From the NCBI GenBank assembly GCA_027604505.1, contig JADIIX010000080.1, positions 37,810 through 101,809 of the forward strand: a DNA stretch of 64,000 nucleotides. The letters run 5' to 3'. The notes below the pieces were generated by a model. The model ran no database searches and was not told the origin of the DNA. It worked only from the letters and a program-made list of their open reading frames with translations. Position numbers and translations under genes: made by a program. Positions 1 through 9,063 of the stretch are shown here, piece by piece (position 1 is the stretch's first letter; each line of letters opens with the position of its first letter). The DNA comes from Gonapodya sp. JEL0774 (Eukaryota; Monoblepharomycota; Monoblepharidomycetes; Monoblepharidales; Gonapodyaceae).

Positions 1-1
1 G

Positions 2-196
2 GGCACCCGGTACCCGGCCGAAGTGCAAGAGGCACGGGGAGGACGAGGAGGAGGACAGAGTGCGAGGGGAGCGAATGGCTTCAGGGCAAGGGGCTACATC
101 TACCGGGGAAGAGGTGTCAATGGGGGAGCTTGGCGGGGAAAATGGAGACGGGATGGTGAGGCGGGGGCGCATAACGAAGGTGTGGAGCTCAAGTAG
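2..196 (+). CDS. C-terminal end of an Arg/Gly-rich (RGG) protein, partial
   Basis: An open frame enters from the left edge (codons start at base 2) and stops at TAG 194-196, giving 64 residues. It is dominated by Arg, Gly and aromatic residues, with repeated RGG/RGR-type steps such as EARGGRGGGQ and RGYIYRGRG. Tails of this kind are common in RNA-binding and translation-related proteins, where they bind RNA and are often arginine-methylated. No folded domain lies inside the window, so the family cannot be named. The composition is clearly not random DNA, and the frame closes cleanly ahead of AT-richer sequence that looks like 3' flank. It could also be the tail of a nucleolar or stress-granule protein. 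The function is inferred from composition only. Confidence 0.5.
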   Translation, partial: GTRYPAEVQEARGGRGGGQSARGANGFRARGYIYRGRGVNGGAWRGKWRRDGEAGAHNEGVELK

Positions 197-826
197 GGAG
201 AGCTTGTCCATGTGCGCTTGGAGGGAAGGGGGAGCATGAAGAACGCGAAAAACGACAGGAGGTTCATTCGTTTTACTGCAGGGTGTTTGATATCATTAAA
301 TGGGACGGGCTCCGCGTTACGCTTATCCTGTAGCGTGTCGGACATAGATCGGCAAAGACAAAATAACTGTAAATGCGCTCATTAGATACCGATTTTCATG
401 AACATTGTCATTTATGTTCGCCTCGGTGCGAGCATTTCAACAGAGCTACCCAATAATGTTAATGTATCGCTCGTATCAATGGCTTTTCAGCACAAAAATC
501 ACCATATTTGTGAAGAGGTCCTCGTCAATTCTCTCCGACGTCTCCAGGGTTCCGTTTCAACTACTCGCGAAGCTCCCCAACATCTTCCACTCGCCACACC
601 TCAAACCCCATCATAACTTCTTCTCCACGTACTACACCATTCCATTGTGAGAAAGAGCCGCGGGTGATAAGATCGAGGCCCTGTTACAGATTCATTTGCG
701 TTTTTGGTCATTCGCGAGAGCAGCAAATGGCTCACACCGTGTTTCAATGCGAGTCGCCTGAGCCGTGTTCACTTACTTCTTTTACTTCCTTCCACTTGGC
801 ACCAAACCCATCCACGGTGATCCACT
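197..826. other. Intergenic stretch, nothing recognised
   Basis: This stretch follows the RGG-rich tail. Only short overlapping open frames with no family resemblance are present. I see no RNA gene, repeat or convincing exon. Confidence 0.4.
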
Positions 827-1663
827 TTACTTTTCTCCGATCGCTGCTTGCTTGAGCTTCACCGCCATCCCCCACCAACACAAATCGCCTGCTTGCGAAC
901 GCATTTCCTGGCAGTCCTTTACACAGAGGGTCTCGTATCGAAACACAGTGTGGGCCGAGTGTGAGTATTTGGCGGGGAGTCGGGGACGATGGGGAAGGCT
1001 CACGTAGGACGACGAACGGGGTTGGGATAGAGAGAGGCAGCCGGTGCCATACTTCTTCATCTGCGCAAAAGAGGGCAAGAGTGCACGCGATGATTCTTGG
1101 AGGTGGATCACACTCAACAAAGAATACGTACATGGAAACTCCCTCCCGTCTTTCACGGTGCTACCAGTCTCCACCATCACCAAGCCGTCAACTTCCATCT
1201 CACGTGAGGCGTCTTCAATGGCCTCTGTCACTTCCTTCCCATTGTACCTTGCAATGGCACCGGCCCCAGGCATCTTCGTTTTGAACCTTCGAGTCTCGAT
1301 CCTTGCCTTAAACAGTTGCTGTCTCGGTACTCCTCTGTGATCTTGAATATGCACGAGTTTAATTGTTTCCGTAGAAGGAGAGTACGATGCGTCGCAAAAA
1401 AACGCGACCCTCCCTCCCGTCTTCGTGGCAGACGGAACATGCCCTGCACCATCCGGCGCGCCACCTGCACCGGATTCACTGAGGGGATATCTGTGCGTTG
1501 CCGAACAGTTTGGCGTCAAGATCCAGAGCGCGTCGTCGTTCTCCGACGGTTCGAGTATTGGGGGAGTTCGTGGGGGAGATGAGAGTGGGGCGAAAATAGA
1601 AAGGGAAACTCTGTGCCAGGCACCGCAGAGCCAAGATGGGACGGCGCCGAAATCGGTGTCCAT
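827..1663 (-). CDS. Hypothetical protein, unrecognised
   Basis: A single open frame of 278 codons begins at ATG 1661-1663. I do not recognise a family. The most protein-like part is the middle, about residues 85-175, with alternating hydrophobic and charged residues and a GAGAIARYNGKEVTEAIED segment that could form a helix. The last 80 or so residues are rich in Ser, Pro and His and look less like a folded protein. A GTACGT donor near base 1132 could mark an intron there, so the true C-terminus may differ. No signal peptide or membrane segment is visible. Both the existence and the ends of this gene are uncertain. Confidence 0.35.
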   Translation of the reverse strand: MDTDFGAVPSWLCGAWHRVSLSIFAPLSSPPRTPPILEPSENDDALWILTPNCSATHRYPLSESGAGGAPDGAGHVPSATKTGGRVAFFCDASYSPSTETIKLVHIQDHRGVPRQQLFKARIETRRFKTKMPGAGAIARYNGKEVTEAIEDASREMEVDGLVMVETGSTVKDGREFPCTYSLLSVIHLQESSRALLPSFAQMKKYGTGCLSLSQPRSSSYVSLPHRPRLPAKYSHSAHTVFRYETLCVKDCQEMRSQAGDLCWWGMAVKLKQAAIGEK

Positions 1664-3119
1664 GATGAGAAGTGTTTGGCAGTACAGCAGGACTGGTTTG
1701 GGACTGGTTGGGATGCCGAGCGATCATGCCTCGATTCGTCCTCACCCTCAACTCTAAATAATTCTAAATAATTCGTTCCTTCCGCCGATTCCTTCAATAA
1801 TCGATTTCAGCCACAGACTCTGGACTATATCCCTCGAAAGCTCGAAATAGTCTCATGGAAATCTACCAGGACGAGACCGCTGGACTGTGGGCTGGCGATA
1901 CGAAGTACGGATGTACACGTTCACGCTCCCTGCGAGTGAGCGTCGACTCAGAGTCAGAAGACTCTCATAGTATTGGAAGTGGAATGCACTAAATAAACCC
2001 ACATGAAGCACTTATCCGGTGAATCGACGGTTGCTTCCATCACTATTATGTCTCACTATGTCTCCGTTTGTTCTATATAGTTGGTGATTTATGCTTCCCA
2101 GGGCCGGAGTCGGTCATATTTTGACAGGCGAACCACCCCGAAGTTACTGAGAACGGTGAGGTGGCGTCGCGCTGGCAAGGAGCGGGTCAACGAACGGCCT
2201 TCTCGAACCACGTTAAAGAGAGAATGCCATGAGGTCTTCATCGACACACAGGGTCGCAGTCACTTCACAAATTTGATTGCATATCTCTTTATAAAGTCAT
2301 GGAAAATGATATTTCTTGTTACAAACATCTACGGGACGTTCCGGCATACACATACTCATCAAATCATGAGTTCCAGCAGTTGGTTTCAGTGGTTAATGGA
2401 TGAATATGAATACAAAGCGTTAGTTTAGTCTGAGCAAGGGTTGTGAGTCACACTTCGCAAGTCTGTGCGTTCGCTGAGTGGGTGATGAGTCACCGTGTTC
2501 CAAATTTAGAAAATTTTCTTATCGAATATGTGTCCCGGAAAATACATTTATAAAACCAGTGCGCCAGTGGTGTTTTTCTACCGGTGCTTGAATTTCATTG
2601 CCGTGGGAATGGAGTGGAGTTGCCGCTCTTTCTTTACATAACTCCATAAAAGGAGAGACAAATAACGGATACTGAGGTACGAAAGGTTTTACTTGCCTAG
2701 TAAGTTTAGGCTGGTGGAGAAGATCAGGACTGAGTGAGAAATCATAATAATTCTTCAGGGTTGGTCCCTTCAGGTGTGCAGGCGGCCTACTAGGGGTCCA
2801 CCACAAGAGCGGAGAAACGCAAAACAAGAGCGAAGACTCGTTGAGAGAAGAGCGTGAGCATCGCGAGCACATGCAGATTCCAAGTCGTGCGAGGCTTGAG
2901 TCGGGAACTTGCCTGGATGCCGGAGTGTTCATAGGGCAAGAAGTTTGACAGCGGCGACGTCTGCGCGCTGAAAATGAAGAGCGGATGCACTATGAACGTT
3001 TCTGCATTCATTGAACTGTACCATCCACCATATAGCGCGTATTGGGTCCTTCATCCCCCAGAGAGTTCGTTCAGCTGCGTCTAGATCCGTCCGCTCTGTA
3101 ACTCACTTCGCACACAATT
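1664..3119. other. Long intergenic region upstream of the bZIP gene
   Basis: About 1.45 kb with only short unrelated open frames on both strands. It is AT-richer than the flanking coding DNA. The part next to 3120 presumably holds the promoter and leader of the bZIP gene. No repeat, RNA gene or mobile element is apparent. Confidence 0.4.
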
Positions 3120-4978
3120 ATGAAAGTGACACTGGAAAGCCAATTTGAGGACGGAGCATTTGCAGGTTCGTCTCTGTAGCATTTATTTATTACTCAGCTT
3201 CTCTTCTCCGTCGTCAAATTGAGGCATTCTCCTTGCGTCCGTTGTCCCCATTCATTGTTGCATTTTTCGGGTGACGTCCCTTCTAATCATGTCGCCCCTT
3301 CTCCCTCAAATTTATTACCTACTTTGTCTGCACCCACCTATCCGGGGCTTCTCCACATGTGAACCGACACCCAAACGCACGCCATACACGTACCTCAGCA
3401 TTTACCCACAGCAACCAACTACCCAATTCCCAATTGCCCTCTCCTTCTCTCTCCGATATCCATATCGACACGATCTTCGACCCGTGCGATGCATCCACGC
3501 TCGCAACGTTCCTCGACTTTGACCTCACGACACTGGATGACTCCACCCTTCAGTTCCTGCAGCGCGAGTTCTCCACAGCGCTGTGTAACTGTGACGGAGA
3601 ACTGCCGCACCGCGTTGACTTGTCGAACTCGATCTCCCCGCGAATCCGCGGAGGAGATTTGCAAATGGATTTGGGAACCTCGAGTCTTCCCACCCCCTCT
3701 GAGTCCGAATTCTCCGCGACTCCGGGGGAAGGAAACGCCTTGCCATCACAAATGCACCTTCAAGCGCAAGGAAGCCAGCAATTTCCCACAGGAACTGTTG
3801 ACAGTGCTATCAACGTGGACTCGACTTCCCCAACCCAGCCCGCTTTGGGAACCTCGCAGGATGCTGAAAGCTCTACGCGGATGAGCCGACACTCAAATCT
3901 TCTCGCCGCACCTACCAGGAAGACCGCGAAGAGTGGATCCCGAAGAGGTCGACGTGCCGTCACTTCTTCCCCGTCCACTGGGAAAGCCAACCCCACCAAG
4001 TTCATCCTTCAAAACCCGATCGACAACCACTCTGGTGGAAGCCACACCACCAGTCCATGTGAAACATCGGTGTCTTTTCCGCTGGATGCGCTCACTCCGC
4101 CATTGGAACAGTCTCGAACGGAGACAGTCAAATACACCATGGCACTCCAACCAATCATGGTCCCAATTGTAACACCTCCAATGCTTTCTGCGGAAGTCCC
4201 CGCGCACTCGATAGATCCTATAAAATCCAGGAAGTCGTTCTCGTCCTCCAAGAGACGCAGCTCGTCCACTTGCACGGCCTTCGACATACCCATCTCCAGT
4301 TCAGTATCTCCTGTCGCCAACTACCTTCCAGTCACCTCGGAATCCGCAACGAGTACCAAGGGAGTGCACCCTGAGCCGGCTCTGGGCCGGGAACAGAAAC
4401 GAGTCCGACCGGATGAATCTAATGCCTCCCTGAGCGAAGAGCTCACCGAGGAAATGGATGAAATCGCGAGGCGAAGAATGAAGGTGAGTTGCTGATTTGG
4501 CTGGAGATTGGAGCCTTGGTGCGGTGATCCACCTGCATACATCTCAATGAATGCCCGACCTCAAAACTCACCATAGAACACTCTCGCGGCACGTCGCTCG
4601 CGTCAACGCAAAATGACCCGTCTCACTGAGCTTGAAGCTATCGTTGAAAATTTACAACGAGAAAATGACGAACTTCGAGCCCGTATTGCTGAGTTCTCTG
4701 GCGACGCAGCACAATGTGCACGCCCAGATAAAACTAGCGAGGAGCGTGGAAGCTGCTCTATCAAGCGTCACTTAATGGAAACAAACGGATCCGATGACGT
4801 GCTGGATCGTGGAGATCTGGTGCAAGCGCAGGTGCACGTGCTGCGACCGGCAGCTCCGCCAGTCTTTCACTCTGTCGCTATACCGTCTTTCCGTGACCCG
4901 ATCGTGAGCGTGGTCAAGGACTTCATGAACGGACCTCCGGTCAGCGGAAATTTTCAGAGTTTGGCGGACACCGTGTGA
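3120..4978 (+). CDS. bZIP transcription factor, Gcn4/Cpc1 type
   Basis: Proposed exons are 3120-3165, 3399-4483 and 4577-4978 (510 residues). The C-terminal basic region spans the second intron: RRRMK is followed by NTLAARRSRQRKMTRL, matching the Gcn4 pattern N-x-x-AARRSRxRK. A leucine-zipper heptad (LEAIVENLQRENDELRARI) comes next. These residues bind DNA as a dimer. Proteins of this family activate amino-acid biosynthesis genes during starvation. The N-terminal half is acidic and Ser/Pro-rich, with a hydrophobic-acidic patch (STLATFLDFDLTTLDDSTL) that resembles an activation domain. The 4484-4576 intron is secure (GTGAGT donor, TAG acceptor, phase 0). The first exon is less sure: its donor GTTCGT is weak, although the phases agree. 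If that intron is not removed, the main frame has no ATG before about 3665. Short open frames in the leader hint at translational control. Confidence 0.75.
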
Positions 4979-5832
4979 GAGGCGGGCAGAGCAGCTAATA
5001 GAGGAGGGGACTATTTACAACAATGAAGGCAGCAAGAGAGCGTTCTGCGAGAGAAACCGGAGGGTACGAGGCGATGCCATTCCTGTTTGAGCGCTACGTC
5101 GGAACGTTCACCACCGGGACATGGACTCGCCGTGGTTTCGGATGTGTTTTGGTTCGGATTCATGTCTGATATTTCGTCATTTTTCTGTTTCACCTTGTTG
5201 CTTCTGCTGGTGCTGAAACTGTTCTCATGGCTTCGTGACCCCGTTCTCAAACAAGTTTGCATACCACTAAACTGCACAAAACTATAATGTTCAATGTTCA
5301 GATCAGATCAATAGGATGCAATTTCTTTTGCGGAGGTTATCTGGCATCACCATAACAGAAATATGCATAAATCTAGAATCTCTGCCTGTCTGGTTCTGAG
5401 GAGCGCAGACAGTACACAGAGTAGGTTCTATCTGGCGCTTACGCAGCAGTTGATGAGGACTCTCTTACTTGCTGCCCGTGAGCGTGCGTGGGTCCGAGTT
5501 ATCTATCCAGTTTCGACAAAGGGGTTCGAACTTTCAATCGTGAACAAAATGGGTTCCTCGTTTGCATGTAGGTAACCTAGAGTGAACGCTTGAGGCGAGT
5601 TGAAGAATCGCAAAAGCGTTCGAATGCATGGGATCCGACATTGCGCACAGTGGAAGCGGTATTAATTGACATGTACAGAGGTGTGATTGTTTGTATCTTC
5701 TTCGTTATGAGAGTTTTAATCGTATTATTGACCAATGAGGGCAATTCATTGCTCATCGCGTTATTGAGTCAATGCTGAACGGATCAAAAAGGATTATTAG
5801 TTGTACGGCTTCTCGCAATGTGGGTCCATCTC
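4979..5832. other. Intergenic region between convergent genes
   Basis: This is the 3' flank of the bZIP gene and of the small gene on the other strand. Open frames of 60-90 codons occur but none resembles a protein family or has supporting splice sites. Nothing else was seen. Confidence 0.4.
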
Positions 5833-6205
5833 TCACCGCTTTACACGATCCCAAACTATAACTCCTCTTCGCTTGAAGTAACGGATCTTGTTGATAAGCC
5901 GACGGTCAGTTTGAGTATTGTTTGCGTGCTGCATCATCTGGACTCACCCTGTGCATCGGAACGAACGCATCGTCCTCCAAAACCTTGCGAAAGCTCTCCA
6001 ATGGCTGTTCTTGAATGCCCATGAAGCGATCCTCGTACCCCACGATCCATTCGCTCAGTGGATGGAGAGACGGATCCCACAATGCGCGATTGAGGAGGTC
6101 TTGTGCCGGTCGTAGGACAGACTTGGCATTTGTGGTGTCCGCCATCAGATTCGAGGAGCTCTGGTGTGTAGGAGAGTAGGGAATGTAAGTGTCGAAAGGA
6201 ACCAT
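5833..6205 (-). CDS. Stand-alone MJ1316 (DUF504) domain protein
   Basis: Two exons on the minus strand, 5948-6205 and 5833-5886, with a 61-base intron (GTGAGT donor, AAG acceptor, phase 0), encode about 103 residues. Nearly the whole protein is one domain: SVLRPAQDLLNRALWDP, then IVGYEDRF, an F-x-P-x-HR motif (FVPMHR) at the exon junction, and IRYFKRRGVIVWDR at the end. These are the hallmarks of the MJ1316/DUF504 family, proposed from comparative genomics to recognise cyclic-phosphate RNA ends. In many eukaryotes the domain is part of a larger RNA-processing protein; here it stands alone, as in archaea. Start choice is open: ATG 6203-6205, or an internal Met at residue 21 (MADTTNAK). The role is inferred from family knowledge. 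Confidence 0.8.
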
Positions 6206-6624
6206 GTCTTTCTACATGAGGTGTTGGCGAGGGTGGCGAGTGAGTGGTTCTCAGGGAGGGGTGAAAGTACGCTGCACATCACCTGTTTTGTCTACACCAG
6301 TTGTGTATGCTATGTTATAAATTGTACTTGGGTACCGGAGTAGCTTGCTTGAATCACTGAAGCGCCGCCTAGAAAGATGCGTTGAGGTCTTTCACGCCTT
6401 TGACCTCTCTAATATGCAACCATTCCCTTAGTGGAGCTGGGTGATGCATTATAGTCATCTTTTAGCGCACTGCTGAATTGTGGAAGACGCTTGCCGTGTT
6501 ATATTATAGAATAATGCAGATACTGCGGTGATCGAGTATTCGGACAAACGGAATCGGGTGAACCTCCTTCTGCCGAGTTGAAGATCGTATCGGCGGTGAG
6601 CTTTCAATCAAGTACGACGCAAGC
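6206..6624. other. Divergent intergenic region
   Basis: This lies between the 5' ends of the MJ1316 gene (minus) and the esterase gene (plus) and presumably contains both promoters. No defined motif or repeat was recognised. Confidence 0.4.
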
Positions 6625-8560
6625 ATGAGATCTTCGACTCCATCCACTTCCAACAGTGATAAGTCACCGTGCCGTCTCTCGACCTCATCAAGTGGAGCAA
6701 CTGCTTCTAATGAGCCCGAAGAGTTTAACGACATGTTCGCTGCACCGCCTCCTCTTAAGTTTCAGCTGAGAGCCAGAACCGCAGCCTCGGATGAAGGATA
6801 CGACAGAGTTGTGGCAGAAACGCACCTAGTGGCTTTTCAACATGGACTTTGGGGTTGGTCGGACTACATATGCTGATGTAACCCTTATCGGCTCCAAATT
6901 AATCCCCATGTTCTCTCAATAAGGAGTGCCCGATAACCTCTACTATGTAGCGAATACTTTGCGCAAGACGTACCCAGGCGTATGCGTTGTCTCGCTCAAG
7001 GCCAACGCTGGTTCTTACACATAGTATGTCGTCAGATAGTTGGTCACTGTCTTTGACCTAATCATGCTCCTTCACTTAGCGACGGCATTGAAGTTTGTGG
7101 AAAGAGATGTGCCGAAGAAGTGCGATTTACTCGTCGTGTGTATGTCGACCATGCCGTTCTACTCAGTTTCGCTTCAGGTCATATCGGTCACAGCGTCAAT
7201 TGAGCAACTCGATGTTCGCGTTTCCAAGTTCTCGTTTGTTGGATACTCACTCGGTGGATTAATTGCACGATGTGCTGCAGGAGTCCTTTGGACACGAGGA
7301 TACTTCTCTAGTCGTGTTATGATGGTAAGCTACCTTCTTCGCCCTCCCAACAGCTCCTCCTATAATCCCAAGTGGAATTTTGCACACATTCAGTCTTACA
7401 GCTCCTTTGCTACACCTCACCTTGGCGCCGCCCCTTCAACACACTCTTTTTTCGGGGTTGTCCAGAATGTAGCGGCAGTTAACCTTCTCGGTCCGACTGG
7501 AGACGACATGGCCTTCATAGGAGCAGAAAAGGGCATCAAGACCGTATTGGAGAGGATGTCTGAAGAAGAGTCGGTGGAGTACAAGGCACTAGCGGCATTC
7601 CGGAAAAGGACTCTGTACGCCAATGTTCTGGTGAGCTGCGGTTTGCAGCGAGATGTAACTGGCATAGAGCTATTCATTTAAAGCGCATTCTCGCACATAC
7701 CTAAGAACGACCGAATAGTCCCGTTCTTCACGGTAGGCTTCCCATATTTCACACAGACATTAAAGGAAGGAACTATCTCACTCACACGGATACTCCACCT
7801 GAATACTCAGGCTTACATTGACGAGGGAGATCCTTTCACTAATTTTGATGCTGTCCAGCTGTAAGCCGAGTTATGATGATGCCCATTCGCACCCTTGTTG
7901 AGCCCCAGCTGTCTCACCCCCTCAAGCACTTACCATCCTACCCACTCTCAAATCGTCCTTACCCACCATCCTATCCCACCACCACCACTACCGACAACAG
8001 GGATCTCTGATATTGCGGTCTACGCCGGGGTTGGAGTGATGTTGGTTGCCGCAATACCCCTTATAATTGGAGGTTTGACTTACTCTGGGTGGAGAGCAGC
8101 CTCGGCACGACACAGAGTTGCGTCGTTCGAGACGAAATGGGAGAAGCAAGGTGACAGTTTAGAAGGACAAGGGCAGTCCAAGGACACTGAATGGAAGCAA
8201 GAGGAACCACTTGAGGAGTCCTCCTCGGCACTATCGAGTGAGCTCGCACTCGAAGCTGCTGAAGACACGATCGGTAGGATTGTTGAGAATCCGGATGGCA
8301 TGGATGTGTACACGGGAACTCCCATCCCCACCAAGATACCGACGAACACCGACAACTCTTCAACTCCAACAACCGGGATCACGAATATTCAGCTTGGTCC
8401 TCGTAGACCAATCTTCACTTCGCTCAACAAACTCGCGTGGAACAAGTTTTTGGTGTGCATTCCCCACAGGCGGAGTCATGCGGCTATTGTGGTCAGGGAG
8501 AAGAGGTGGGAGGAGTATAACGGTGCCGTAACACATTGGGTGGAAGGGTTTGAGGTATAG
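6625..8560 (+). CDS. DUF676 (Rog1/Lpl1-type) serine esterase with a C-terminal membrane segment
   Basis: Eight exons give 514 residues: 6625-6853, 6924-7023, 7080-7137, 7178-7324, 7394-7630, 7706-7732, 7766-7860 and 7909-8560; all phases agree. The alpha/beta-hydrolase core opens with HLVAFQHGLWG (oxyanion region). NAGSYTYDGIEVCGKR follows across an exon junction, then the nucleophile elbow FVGYSLGGLIAR (Ser near base 7245), FATPHLGA, and YANVL joined to NDRIVPFFT, which supplies the acidic residue. This order is diagnostic of the DUF676 lipase-like family, known in yeast as lipid hydrolases (Rog1, Lpl1). After the core come a Pro-rich linker and one hydrophobic segment (AVYAGVGVMLVAAIPLIIGG), so the enzyme is probably membrane-anchored. 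The N-terminal 60 residues are Ser-rich and low in complexity. The acyl substrate cannot be read from sequence. Confidence 0.85.
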
Positions 8561-9063
8561 ATGTGGGCTGCTGATTGTTTAGATATGTAGACCAAAGTGG
8601 GTGTGCGGGGTGTGGTTCATGCAATAAGTCACCCGCCTGAGATTGACTTTATCTCAAAATCTGATTTTTTTAGATTTTCTAGTATCATTCTGTGTTGACC
8701 TGGTTAAAATTAATTGACATTCAGAACTTACAGCATCCCGACACACCCTCCAATGATTTTCGATCTGTGCTGGGAGAAATGCTTTGGTTCCTAAGCGACA
8801 TTCTGGACTCAGCACGTCCATCGAATTTGTTCCCAAATAACGTCATTCCAAGGACCTCCACAGATACTGCATATTATTGATGAATTGGGCGCCACCGGGT
8901 CTGGCTGGCCCAGGGACAATCTACAGGGTACGGTAATGATGACATGCTACATGGACACCAGGCCAATGTAGATGAGTGCAACGGCGGGAAGCTACTGGTA
9001 AGAAAATGCTATGGGATGCTCCATCTCTAACAGTTAGCGAAGCCACCAATGGCATGTTGAACA
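8561..9063. other. Intergenic region between convergent genes
   Basis: About 500 bases separate the esterase stop from the fusion-gene stop on the other strand. Nothing beyond presumed 3' untranslated sequence was seen. Confidence 0.4.

Noticed and set aside
5500-5545. GGGGTTCGAAC resembling the T-loop of a tRNA
   Set aside because: No matching acceptor, D or anticodon stems could be paired around it.
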